This document shows, one piece after another, positions 1-5,960 of a DNA stretch of 7,402 bases. The translations under genes were made by a program, and so were the position numbers. Under the pieces are notes generated by a model. That model did no database searches. It was not told the DNA's origin and saw only the letters and a list, made by a program, of their open reading frames with translations. How positions within the stretch are numbered: the stretch's first letter is position 1; the number at the start of each line of letters is the position of its first letter. The DNA comes from Flavipsychrobacter stenotrophus (GTDB taxonomy: Bacteria > Bacteroidota > Bacteroidia > Chitinophagales > Chitinophagaceae), in assembly GCA_947372365.1 (NCBI GenBank), contig CANBTK010000086.1, forward strand, positions 1 to 7,402, given 5' to 3'.

Positions 1-225
1 GTAGCAGGTGGCAACGGGTGGATAACCCAATCGAAGCTGGCTAAGGGCGGAGAGGGCTATTTATATGTGTTCGCAAAAATGGACGAATCAATTGTAAACC
101 CAATGCCTAACTCAAAAAGGGCGTTGCAGAAATGCACCGATGTGTATGCCTTTCAGCTAACAGCTGATGAGTTGAAGTGCTGCAAGCTATCGGCATCAAA
201 CAACTGGGCACCACAATGGATGTAA
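1..225 (+). CDS. C-terminal part of an unrecognised protein with clustered Cys and Trp
   Basis: The first reading frame is open from base 1 to a TAA at 223-225 and gives 74 residues, so the start lies outside the window. I do not recognise the family. It has a glycine-rich beginning and a hydrophobic, aromatic stretch (EGYLYVFAKM, residues 18-27). The tail carries Cys45, an adjacent pair Cys60-Cys61 (KCCK), and Trp69 and Trp73 just before the end; Trp7 lies near the window edge. There is no export signal or membrane segment in this part. Its last codons overlap the next gene by 10 bp (ATG at 216), which implies one transcript and translational coupling with the flavoprotein. That pairing, and the Cys/Trp content, would suit a protein modified by the downstream flavoenzyme, as LodA is by LodB. 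However, the Cys/Trp motif of LodA is not visible here, so this is only a guess. That it is coding is well supported by the long open frame and the overlap. Confidence 0.7.
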   Translation, partial: VAGGNGWITQSKLAKGGEGYLYVFAKMDESIVNPMPNSKRALQKCTDVYAFQLTADELKCCKLSASNNWAPQWM

Positions 226-1241
226 TTATTATAGGCGGCGGCCCCTGCGGGGCTGCCGCTGCTATTACGGCGGCCAATGCAGGGATGCAGGCCGCCGTAA
301 TTACTAAAAAGGCTACCTTAATGGCACCCGGCACCGAGCCGCTGGAAAGCGTGCACCCCGGCATAAGCACATTGCTGAAAGCTATAAATGCCGAAGGGGC
401 ATTGGCACACGCGGCAAGGGCTACCTACACGGGCATATATACCGCTGGCAGCTTTATGCCCCTGAGCACCAACCCAGCCGAAACGTGGGAGGGTAGCCAT
501 ATCTCCCCACAAGCCTTTAGCGAAAGCCTGATGGCTTGCGCGGCCAAAGCTGGCGTAACCATTATTGATAACGGAAAGGTTGCCGGTGTGGCGCAGCACG
601 GCGGGTTGAATTCCATTACGCTGTCAACAGGGGTGGTGCTGCAATGCAGGCACCTGGTTGATGCCAGCGGCAGGGCAAGGTTTCTGGGGAGGAAGCTCAA
701 CTTCAGGGAGTACTATTATTCGCCGCCGCTTACCACATGGAGCGGGGTAGCCGAAAATGTAAGCCCCGGTTTTTTTGAAACAATGGGTACATCATTAATT
801 CCCAACCCGGCAGGCTGGTCGTGGCTGGCACCCGAGCCGCCCACCCGCTGCACCTGGACCCGGCTGGCAGCTACAAAGCAGGGGCGGCTGGAGCCACCAA
901 CCGAGCTGGCAGCATTTAAGCACTCAGGCAAAATAAGGTCGGCCAATGTAAGGTGGCGGCTGTTTAACCCTGTAGTAAGGGAAGGCCTTTTGCTGGCTGG
1001 CGATGCCGGCGGCATTATAGACCCAGGGGCAGGGCAGGGTATCCTTAATGCCCTGTATTCAGGCATTATGGCGGGCAAAACCGTGGTAAACATAGTGCAG
1101 GGCGTAAGTACGGAGCGCCATTGCCTGAGCGATTATAATAACTGGTTCATCAATAGCTACGAACAGCGGGCGGCCCGCCTCAGGGAGCGCTACGAAGAGC
1201 TGGGTATTTTATTTTTAAGCCCCATCAATTACCACCAATAG
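216..1241 (+). CDS. FAD-dependent oxidoreductase, halogenase/geranylgeranyl-reductase/LodB-like superfamily
   Basis: A 341-residue flavoprotein. It opens directly with a beta-strand and dinucleotide-binding loop, MDVIIIGGGPCGAAAA (GxGxxG at 7-12), which fixes the start at 216; an in-frame ATG at 177 would add 13 residues ahead of this fold and is less likely. TEPLESVHPG (40-49) resembles the GESLPP-type segment of halogenase-like flavoproteins. GWSWLAP (200-206) resembles the WxWxIP signature of flavin-dependent halogenases but is not identical. GDAGGIIDPGAGQG (262-275) is the second FAD motif contacting the ribityl and pyrophosphate. No signal peptide is present, so it should be cytoplasmic. 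Family members include tryptophan halogenases, geranylgeranyl reductases and the LodB/GoxB/QhpG enzymes that modify a partner protein. The 10-bp overlap with the upstream gene favours a role tied to that product. Substrate and reaction cannot be read from the sequence. The FAD-binding assignment is firm, the subfamily is not. Confidence 0.85.
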   Translation: MDVIIIGGGPCGAAAAITAANAGMQAAVITKKATLMAPGTEPLESVHPGISTLLKAINAEGALAHAARATYTGIYTAGSFMPLSTNPAETWEGSHISPQAFSESLMACAAKAGVTIIDNGKVAGVAQHGGLNSITLSTGVVLQCRHLVDASGRARFLGRKLNFREYYYSPPLTTWSGVAENVSPGFFETMGTSLIPNPAGWSWLAPEPPTRCTWTRLAATKQGRLEPPTELAAFKHSGKIRSANVRWRLFNPVVREGLLLAGDAGGIIDPGAGQGILNALYSGIMAGKTVVNIVQGVSTERHCLSDYNNWFINSYEQRAARLRERYEELGILFLSPINYHQ

Positions 1242-1257
1242 CAATGGCTTTGTTCCG

Positions 1258-1265
1258 TAATTTTG
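1258..1265 (+). promoter_or_regulatory. Bacteroidota -7 box upstream of the transporter gene
   Basis: TAATTTTG fits the TAnnTTTG -7 consensus of the Bacteroidota housekeeping sigma factor exactly and lies 23 bp before the ATG at 1289. No TTTG -33 element is seen at the expected 17-20 bp upstream, so this may be a weak or internal promoter. It supports starting the transporter at 1289 rather than 1244. Confidence 0.4.
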
Positions 1266-1288
1266 CGCACTTCACCACACCAAGCGGA

Positions 1289-2197
1289 ATGCAAAACAAA
1301 CAAATAACCGAAAAAACCTTAGTCATTGGTATTATTATCAGCATGTTTTTCTGGGGGCTGGGCTGGCCTTCGGGCAAGGTACTGAGCCACTTTACTTCCC
1401 CTGTCAATTTTTCAGTTTACAGGTATATACTGGTAGCCACTACGCTCAGTATTGTATTACTGGCCAGCGGCATGAGCTTCCGCATTATGCGGGCAGGTAT
1501 CCCCATAGTCATTATCTCTGGCGTTTTACTAGCTGCCTATAGCTATTTCTTTGTTAAGGGCCTGCAGCTGGGTGCTGCCGGGGCAGGTGGCGTTTTAGTT
1601 ACTACCTTAAACCCCATTGTTGCCTATACGGTGGGCATCTTCCTTAACCGCAAGCTACCATCAAGGAACGAGGCTATTGGCCTGGTGCTGGGCCTCATAG
1701 CAGGGGTGGTTTTATTGCAGCTATGGAGCAATGCGCACAATATCTTTGAGAGTGGCAATATTTTCTTTTTGCTGTCAGCTTTTACATGGGCCATCATGAG
1801 CAAATTCACATCAAAGGGTGCCCACTACGGCTCATCAATGGGCTTTAGTTTCTGGCAATATGTGGTTACGCTGCTGTGCCTTATGCCACTTATGAATGTG
1901 CAGGAGGCAATGGCTGTGCCGCACATTACATCGCCCATGTTCTGGGGCAACCTGTTTTTTGGTGCAGTGGTGGTAACCACACTGGCCACTACCGTTTACT
2001 TCTACACTACCACGCGCCTGGGTGCCGAAAAAGCCAGCAGCTTTATCTTTCTGGTGCCTCTGGCAGCAGCCGTTTCGTCATGGTTAATACTGGGCGAAAA
2101 AATTATGCTGCATACCATTATTGGCGGCCTGCTGGGTATGGTTGCGGTGTACATGATTAATAAAAAGAAGGGTACGGCTGCAGAGCCGGAAAATTGA
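1289..2197 (+). CDS. EamA-family (drug/metabolite transporter superfamily) permease
   Basis: About 302 residues, very hydrophobic, with roughly ten membrane-spanning segments arranged as two EamA repeats. The first repeat opens with IIISMFFWGLGWPSGKVL, a typical DMT beginning with an N-terminal W-x-x-G/S-x-K helix. The second ends with SSFIFLVPLAAAVSSWLILG followed by EK, a loop and GGLLGMVAVYMIN, the usual last two helices, then a basic tail. Such proteins sit in the inner membrane and export or exchange small metabolites; the substrate cannot be inferred. The frame is also open from an ATG at 1244, only 2 bp after the preceding stop, which would give 317 residues. I prefer 1289 because the extra 15 residues are polar and unlike the family, and a -7 box lies inside them. 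The gene lies close behind the flavoprotein and may be co-transcribed with it. The family call is firm. Confidence 0.88.
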   Translation: MQNKQITEKTLVIGIIISMFFWGLGWPSGKVLSHFTSPVNFSVYRYILVATTLSIVLLASGMSFRIMRAGIPIVIISGVLLAAYSYFFVKGLQLGAAGAGGVLVTTLNPIVAYTVGIFLNRKLPSRNEAIGLVLGLIAGVVLLQLWSNAHNIFESGNIFFLLSAFTWAIMSKFTSKGAHYGSSMGFSFWQYVVTLLCLMPLMNVQEAMAVPHITSPMFWGNLFFGAVVVTTLATTVYFYTTTRLGAEKASSFIFLVPLAAAVSSWLILGEKIMLHTIIGGLLGMVAVYMINKKKGTAAEPEN

Positions 2198-2202
2198 TAT
2201 AA

Positions 2203-2251
2203 GTCAAATAATTGTGGCTTTGCGCGCTATTTGACATTGGTCAAAAATAGG
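2203..2251. repeat. Three GTCAAA half-sites in inverted and direct arrangement
   Basis: GTCAAATA (2203-2210) is repeated in inverse orientation as TATTTGAC (2228-2235), and that is followed after 4 bp by GTCAAA (2240-2245). The last two form a 16-bp palindrome TTTGAC-ATTG-GTCAAA. With a 2-base bulge it extends to CTATTTGAC and GTCAAAAATAG. The cluster lies between the transporter stop and the desaturase -7 box. It looks like an operator for a dimeric regulator. It could also form an RNA hairpin, but no T-run follows it, so a terminator is unlikely. Confidence 0.45.
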
Positions 2252-2266
2252 CAGTTAGCGCCAGCC

Positions 2267-2274
2267 TAGTTTTG
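2267..2274 (+). promoter_or_regulatory. Bacteroidota -7 box for the lipid desaturase gene
   Basis: TAGTTTTG matches TAnnTTTG exactly and ends 16 bp before the ATG at 2291, a usual short leader. A correctly spaced -33 TTTG is not visible; the nearest TTG (2237-2239) is about 27 bp upstream. The site lies just downstream of the GTCAAA palindrome, so a protein bound there could contact or replace the -33 region. Confidence 0.45.
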
Positions 2275-2290
2275 GCTGAAAATCAAAGCT

Positions 2291-2848
2291 ATGCTCAGCA
2301 TCCTTTTTAAATTACTGCTTACAATTGCCTGCGCCGACCTGCTTACCGGCCTGGTACACTGGTGGGAAGACAGCTACGGCAACCCCAACTGGAAGTACCT
2401 GGGTAAGTCAATAATAGAGCCCAACCTTGTGCACCACAAAAAGCCCCGCGACTTCCTGAAAGGCAGCTACTGGCAAAGGATAAATACTTCCTTCTTTGCA
2501 GGCATTGTTATATTGGCAGCCTGCTATTGTTTTGGGGCACTTAATTTTTATACCCTACTCTGGATAGCCATAAGCATGCACGGCAATGAAGTGCACAGGT
2601 TGGCGCACCAAACCAACAAAGAGAACGGCAGGTTCATTTGCCTGCTGCAAACTATGGGCTTGTTGCAGTCGCGCAGGCACCATGGGCTGCACCACACCGC
2701 GCCATACGAATGCGGCTACTGCGCTATTACCAACTATGTAAACCCGATGCTGGATGCCATAGCTTTCTGGGCGGGATTGGAATGGATTATCGCTAAAACC
2801 ACCGGCATTAAAGTACTCCGTGGCTCGGCAGCAAGGAATGGGTTGTAA
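2291..2848 (+). CDS. Kua/CarF/TMEM189-type lipid desaturase domain protein
   Basis: A 185-residue membrane protein that consists of little more than the Kua (lipid desaturase) domain. The histidine pattern is complete: DLLTGLVHWWEDSYG (His23), LVHHKKP (His48-His49), NEVHRLAHQ (His102, His106, an HxxxH box) and QSRRHHGLHHTAPY (His130, 131, 134, 135). It is followed by the C-terminal NYVNPMLD segment. Hydrophobic stretches at about 2-22, 67-95 and 153-165 fit a polytopic inner-membrane protein with a di-metal site facing the cytoplasm. Characterised relatives are plasmanylethanolamine desaturase (PEDS1/TMEM189 in animals, CarF in Myxococcus), which forms the vinyl-ether bond of plasmalogens, and plant FAD4, which makes a trans double bond in phosphatidylglycerol. 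All need oxygen. The lipid substrate here is unknown. The gene is monocistronic as far as can be seen, with its own -7 box and a palindrome upstream. Confidence 0.85.
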   Translation: MLSILFKLLLTIACADLLTGLVHWWEDSYGNPNWKYLGKSIIEPNLVHHKKPRDFLKGSYWQRINTSFFAGIVILAACYCFGALNFYTLLWIAISMHGNEVHRLAHQTNKENGRFICLLQTMGLLQSRRHHGLHHTAPYECGYCAITNYVNPMLDAIAFWAGLEWIIAKTTGIKVLRGSAARNGL

Positions 2849-2905
2849 CGCTTGTTTTTTGTAGGCAGGGCAAAGGTAGGCCGGTGTATTTACGTCTTAT
2901 AGTAT

Positions 2906-3667
2906 ATGGCTAAGCCGCGCACAATAGTTATAGAGATACCCCAGCCCTGCCATCAGGACTGGGGGCAGATGCAACCTGTAGCACAAGGGCGGTTTTGCGG
3001 CCACTGCCAGGAAACGGTTATTGACTTTACCCGGTGGAGCGATAAACAGCTATTCGATTTTTTTGCCGGGAATAATAAGCCTGTTTGTGGCAGGTACCTG
3101 GCAACTCAGTTGGGAAGGCACATAAGCCTGCCTCCGCAGCCGCATAGCAGGCTTTACCGCATAGTGGCTGCCATGGGTCTGGCGCTGGTATTTACACATG
3201 CTACAGAAGTGAAAGTTCATGCACGCCAGCCTATGGCTTTTCAGCTCCCAGTTGGTTTGGGGCCCGAAGGGGGCGATACTGCCAGGGCAGGGCAGGGTGG
3301 TATCAGAGGCATAGTATTAGACAACAAGCACGAACCGCTTATAAACGCTTCGGTAAGGCTTATGCAGGGTGGTATCTTAATTTGCGGCACCATTACCGAT
3401 TTTGAAGGCAACTATGAAATGAAAGGCATCAAGCCGGGCAATTACGATGTTACAATCAGCTATACTGGTTTTCGCACTAGCACAGTAACCGGCGTTCCCG
3501 TGGCCGATACTGGCGCTGCCACTGTCTTAACTGCCAATATGGTGCCTGATAACAGTTCGTACCGGAATATGCAGATAGTCGCTGGCAGGCGCAGGCCACT
3601 GTCCGACCCATTTGTGCCAGACAGGGTTATAATAGACAGGCAACGGATAAAGAACATGGGGTATTGA
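2906..3667 (+). CDS. Cys-motif, single-membrane-span protein with carboxypeptidase-regulatory-like domain
   Basis: A 253-residue protein in three parts. Residues 1-70 are soluble and hold Cys15, Cys31, Cys34 and Cys61 in a C-x15-C-x2-C-x26-C layout (GRFCGHCQETVIDFT is the core). This N-terminus recurs in Bacteroidota proteins and looks like a metal-binding fold. A single hydrophobic span follows at about 86-98. The part after about 133 is a carboxypeptidase-regulatory-like beta-sandwich: GIVLDNKHEPLINASVRL, then TITDFEGNYEMKGIKPGNYD, then VTISYTGFRTSTV. The Cys part would therefore be cytoplasmic and the sandwich periplasmic. There is no signal peptide. The last residues (VIIDRQRIKNMGY) recall the first strand of a TonB-receptor plug, which usually follows this domain, but the frame stops there. 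No beta-barrel follows. It is followed by a convergent gene. Function is unknown. The domain calls are good; topology is inferred. Confidence 0.82.
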   Translation: MAKPRTIVIEIPQPCHQDWGQMQPVAQGRFCGHCQETVIDFTRWSDKQLFDFFAGNNKPVCGRYLATQLGRHISLPPQPHSRLYRIVAAMGLALVFTHATEVKVHARQPMAFQLPVGLGPEGGDTARAGQGGIRGIVLDNKHEPLINASVRLMQGGILICGTITDFEGNYEMKGIKPGNYDVTISYTGFRTSTVTGVPVADTGAATVLTANMVPDNSSYRNMQIVAGRRRPLSDPFVPDRVIIDRQRIKNMGY

Positions 3668-3720
3668 CCTGCGTGCCTATTGCTTTTGAATTATCGTTAC
3701 CGCAGCCCAGCCGAACTGAA

Positions 3721-3737
3721 AGCATCAATGCTCTTTT
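3721..3737 (+). terminator. Weak terminator-like hairpin after the regulatory-domain gene
   Basis: AGCAT-CA-ATGCT followed by CTTTT lies 54 bp after the stop at 3667. The stem is short (4-5 bp) and the T-run is only four, so termination here is plausible but weak. Confidence 0.25.
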
Positions 3738-3756
3738 AGGGTAATGTGATTGACTT

Positions 3757-3786
3757 GGCGCATCTTGAGTTTTAGTTGCGCCTTTG
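3757..3786. other. GC-rich hairpin in the convergent gap 3668-3864
   Basis: GGCGCA (3757-3762) and TGCGCC (3777-3782) form a 6-bp stem with a 14-nt loop, followed by TTTG. It could help end transcription of either convergent gene. I see no gene in the rest of this 197-bp gap. Confidence 0.25.
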
Positions 3787-3864
3787 AAACCTTGAATGGC
3801 CTGTAGATTGCGGCTTAGCGCTTCCGCGTGAAACTTTCATCTCCTTAAGTCAATGGCATTGCCC

Positions 3865-4575
3865 CTATCCCGGGAAAGAGTTGATTTTACTCCTGAAGAA
3901 ATTAATGGTGCTGTTAAGCTCGCGGGTCCTGGTGTCAAAATTGCCTATCTGTTGCTTAAGGGCGCTGAGCACTTCCTTCAGGTCGGTTGGCGAAATAGCA
4001 TCATACTCCATAAGTTGTAGTATGCCGAGTATACTTGTTAGGGGTTGCCTTACAATATGCGAGGTGGCAAACGCCAGTTCTTCCAGCTGGTTGATGTATT
4101 CATCCTTGAGGTGCCCAATAGTAATGAACCTTGTTATGTCGTAGGACACACACAAAACGCCCTTACTGTGTGTAGAGTTCGTGACAAAAGGCACTTTCAT
4201 GGTCCTTACATATTTCACGTCGTTATTAGAGAAGGTGAATTTTTCCAGCGGTATTTCCAGCGGAGCGTTACTATCTATAACCATCCTGTCTTCTTCCAGG
4301 TGGTGGTACTTAACTGTATTATTTACTTCCAACCCACCATAGCGCGTGCCTTCCAGTCCTTCGGGTGTACTATCCATGTATTTCGCAGCCATATCATTAA
4401 CCAGCAGGAACCGCCCGTCATAATCGCGTGCATAAATGAACTCAGGTATCAGGTCTATCACTTGCCTTAGCTGAGCTTTGCTATCTAACAATTCGCGCTT
4501 AATTTCCTGCATGTTATCTGCCGCCGCATTTTCCGGGTTCACGTAAGCCGATGGGTTTGCCAAAGTAGTATCCAT
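3865..4575 (-). CDS. PAS-DHp sensor protein lacking a kinase ATPase domain
   Basis: A 236-residue soluble protein read from the ATG at 4575; the frame can be extended to a TTG at 4593, which is unlikely. Residues 20-38 form a helical lead-in (MQEIKRELLDSKAQLRQVID) to a PAS fold at about 35-150, with typical segments YARDYDGRFLLVNDMAAKYM and GVLCVSYDITR. Residues 155-236 form a dimerisation/phosphotransfer (DHp) helical hairpin with the H-box FATSHIVRQPLTSILGIL, in which His173 is the expected phospho-acceptor. The gene ends after this hairpin: the HATPase domain with its N, G1 and G2 boxes is absent. No transmembrane segment or signal peptide is present. It may dimerise with or be phosphorylated by another histidine kinase, or act as a phosphotransfer protein. 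It stands alone between a convergent and a divergent neighbour, with no response regulator nearby. The PAS and DHp calls are firm; role unknown. Confidence 0.85.
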   Translation of the reverse strand: MDTTLANPSAYVNPENAAADNMQEIKRELLDSKAQLRQVIDLIPEFIYARDYDGRFLLVNDMAAKYMDSTPEGLEGTRYGGLEVNNTVKYHHLEEDRMVIDSNAPLEIPLEKFTFSNNDVKYVRTMKVPFVTNSTHSKGVLCVSYDITRFITIGHLKDEYINQLEELAFATSHIVRQPLTSILGILQLMEYDAISPTDLKEVLSALKQQIGNFDTRTRELNSTINFFRSKINSFPG

Positions 4576-4737
4576 ATATTGTAACAACACCAATGCTGAA
4601 TCAGCTTGCCTGTAAAAAACTGGTACTGTGCTGGTAAAAGTAGATTGAGGATATTAACAGCCCGTTAAGGAATTGTTTCTTTTAGCGTAAGCGCCAATGA
4701 AATTAACAATAAAGGCATTTCGGGTTAGTACCTTATT

Positions 4738-4745
4738 TATCTTCG
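4738..4745 (+). promoter_or_regulatory. Possible -7 box upstream of the EGF-like lipoprotein
   Basis: TATCTTCG differs from TAnnTTTG at one base and lies 39 bp before the ATG at 4785, in the 209-bp divergent gap 4576-4784. No clear -33 TTTG is present. No convincing promoter for the minus-strand PAS gene was found in this gap. Confidence 0.3.
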
Positions 4746-4784
4746 TGAGGCAAAGAAAATAGTTGACAGATAAATGAAACGGAT

Positions 4785-5043
4785 ATGAAATTAGGCGCGT
4801 TTTCGGTAAGGGCTTATGCTGGAATCAGCGCAATTGCAACGCTGTTGCTCTTTTCGGGCGTTATTTATGTGTCTTGCAAAAGGGATAGCTGCAATACTTT
4901 CGTTTGCCTGAACGGCGGCGCATGTGTTAGTGGCAAATGCGCATGCCCAACTTATTACAGGATGGCCCAATTGCCTGCACATAAAAAAAGGGCCAAGATG
5001 TGGATTGCCGCAATTTCCGGTGGTTAATGGTGTGGCACAATAA
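4785..5043 (+). pseudogene. Small EGF-like lipoprotein, apparently frameshifted
   Basis: As it stands the frame from 4785 gives 80 residues ending at 5027. It starts with a basic and hydrophobic signal (about 1-30) ending in YVSC, a plausible relaxed lipobox with Cys31 as lipidation site. Then follow five of the six cysteines of an EGF-like domain: Cys36, Cys41, Cys47, Cys52, Cys54, in SCNTFVCLNGGACVSGKCAC. The sixth is missing in this frame. In the +1 frame a TGC at 4972-4974 follows GGATGGCCCAAT (Gly-Trp-Pro-Asn). The gap after Cys54 is 25 nt, and removing one base gives 24 nt, exactly the canonical C-x-C-x8-C spacing with a TGWPNC ending. That frame then runs 23 more codons to TAA at 5041-5043. 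The break lies between about 4950 and 4957. It may be a real mutation or a sequencing error. Even when corrected, the product is short for this lipoprotein type, which usually has a beta domain after the EGF part. Confidence 0.6.
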
Positions 5044-5071
5044 CCGAAAAGCGGATATACGGGATAATGTA

Positions 5072-5079
5072 TATTTTTG
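5072..5079 (+). promoter_or_regulatory. Possible -7 box upstream of the beta-barrel-like gene
   Basis: TATTTTTG fits TAnnTTTG and lies 20 bp before the ATG at 5099. There is no -33 TTTG at the expected distance. The position supports the start at 5099 rather than the upstream in-frame ATG at 5000. Confidence 0.38.
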
Positions 5080-5098
5080 GCTGCCAATAGCACCAATT

Positions 5099-5893
5099 AT
5101 GAAATACCCGTTTTTCTTCGCCACTTACATTTTATTGCTTTGTTGCTGCGACAAAGGCATTGCTCAGGGCACAAACAAGCATAGTGGCGAACAGGCGCTT
5201 GCAAGCTACGGCAAGGCAAAACAGAAAGTTAGTTTTGCTGAGGATAGCGCCAAGCCTAAGTCGATGTATGTAATAGAGGCAACATCGCCGGAGGGCGTGA
5301 AGAAGCGGGTACGGCGAAACCTAGATGAGCTAACCTATGAGGGCGGTGCAGGGCTGGTTTACTTTACAGGCGGGTACGATGCGCCTTTTACAGGTGGGGT
5401 GGGGCTTAACATAGGGATTATTAATCCCTGGGATAAGAAGCACCTTGCCATAGAATACCTGCTTGCAGTAGATTATTGTACCGGGCCTTCAAAGAACTGG
5501 TATGCACGGTCGGTGGCTACCAGCCCATCTAACATAACCAGCATGTCGGCCGGGTACAATATGGACCTGGGTTTTGCCTTGTCAGCCATCATTATTAATA
5601 AGCAAAAACTGGCAGTAATAGTAGGGCCTGAATTTATGTTTCAGAGCATCGCGCTGTCTAAAATAAAAGTGGCCACCGGCGATAAGGAACTCATGCGCCA
5701 GCTTTTGATATCGTTTGCCCCGGGCGTTAAAGCCACAGCCTACATTGGCAACCAGCTTACAGCCAACCTGGAATATTCAGCCTGCTTAAAATCGAATGTC
5801 GAGTATGATGATTACAGCAACTATCCCTTCCAAACCCAATCGACGGCTATTAACCTTAAGCTATTGCGCGTGGGCGTTGGGCTTAGGTTTTGA
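5099..5893 (+). CDS. Secreted outer-membrane beta-barrel-like protein
   Basis: A 264-residue protein. It starts with a signal peptide, MKYPFFFATYILLLCCCDKG followed by IAQG, with likely cleavage after the IAQ stretch. This decides the start at 5099; the frame also opens at 5000, but that would put 33 polar residues in front of the signal. The mature part begins with a low-complexity, charged region of about 65 residues. It then shows alternating hydrophobic strands rich in Gly, Tyr and Phe: GGAGLVYFTGGYDAPFTGGV, LAIEYLLAVDY, MSAGYNMDLGFALSAIII, VIVGPEFMFQSIALSKI, LLISFAPGVKATAYIG, LTANLEYSACL. It ends with LRVGVGLRF, a terminal aromatic typical of outer-membrane barrels. I do not recognise a named family. 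It resembles the many small Bacteroidota barrel proteins of unknown role. It follows the EGF-like lipoprotein gene by 55 bp and may be co-expressed with it. Confidence 0.75.
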   Translation: MKYPFFFATYILLLCCCDKGIAQGTNKHSGEQALASYGKAKQKVSFAEDSAKPKSMYVIEATSPEGVKKRVRRNLDELTYEGGAGLVYFTGGYDAPFTGGVGLNIGIINPWDKKHLAIEYLLAVDYCTGPSKNWYARSVATSPSNITSMSAGYNMDLGFALSAIIINKQKLAVIVGPEFMFQSIALSKIKVATGDKELMRQLLISFAPGVKATAYIGNQLTANLEYSACLKSNVEYDDYSNYPFQTQSTAINLKLLRVGVGLRF

Positions 5894-5938
5894 CGGTGGG
5901 TTAAAAATGAACCAACCATTTTGTGGTTGCAGGCCTTA

Positions 5939-5952
5939 ATAACAAAGCCCCG
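5939..5952. terminator. Left arm of a split bidirectional terminator
   Basis: ATAACAAAGCCCCG is the exact reverse complement of 6157-6170. Joined across an 8-nt loop CGTTTTCT they would make a 14-bp perfect stem with A-rich and T-rich flanks, a classic two-way terminator between convergent genes. A 188-bp insertion now separates the arms. Confidence 0.7.
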
Positions 5953-5960
5953 CGTTTTCG
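5953..5960 (+). repeat. Left target-site duplication
   Basis: CGTTTTCG matches CGTTTTCT at 6149-6156 in seven of eight bases and in the same orientation, directly outside the terminal inverted repeats. It corresponds to the loop of the ancestral hairpin. Confidence 0.65.

Noticed and set aside
1..225. Assignment of the first protein as a LodA-type quinone oxidase
   Set aside because: The Cys and Trp that form the cofactor in LodA lie well inside that protein, with surrounding residues that are not seen here. Only the pairing with a LodB-like flavoprotein fits.
216..1241. Calling the flavoprotein a tryptophan halogenase
   Set aside because: The WxWxIP signature is altered to WSWLAP and the catalytic lysine region cannot be placed with confidence, so halogenation is not supported.
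2267..2851. Histidine-rich protein as a fatty acid hydroxylase or classical acyl-lipid desaturase
   Set aside because: Those families have HxxxxH, HxxHH and HxxHH boxes at other spacings. The HWWEDSYG, HHKKP, EVHRLAHQ and HHGLHH series fits the Kua/CarF domain.
3668..3864. Possible tRNA or small RNA in the convergent gap
   Set aside because: The GGCGCA/TGCGCC hairpin suggested an RNA gene, but no cloverleaf, TTCGA arm or promoter is present.
4045..4470. Plus-strand open frame of 141 codons opposite the PAS protein
   Set aside because: It lies fully antisense to a gene with clear PAS and DHp motifs, has no family features and no promoter, so it is a shadow.
5000..5098. N-terminal extension of the beta-barrel-like protein from an ATG at 5000
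   Set aside because: It would place 33 polar residues in front of a clean signal peptide, overlap the lipoprotein gene, and include the -7 box at 5072.
4785..5893. Lipoprotein and barrel gene read as one split gene
   Set aside because: The second gene has its own full signal peptide, and no frame joins the EGF part to it without crossing stops.
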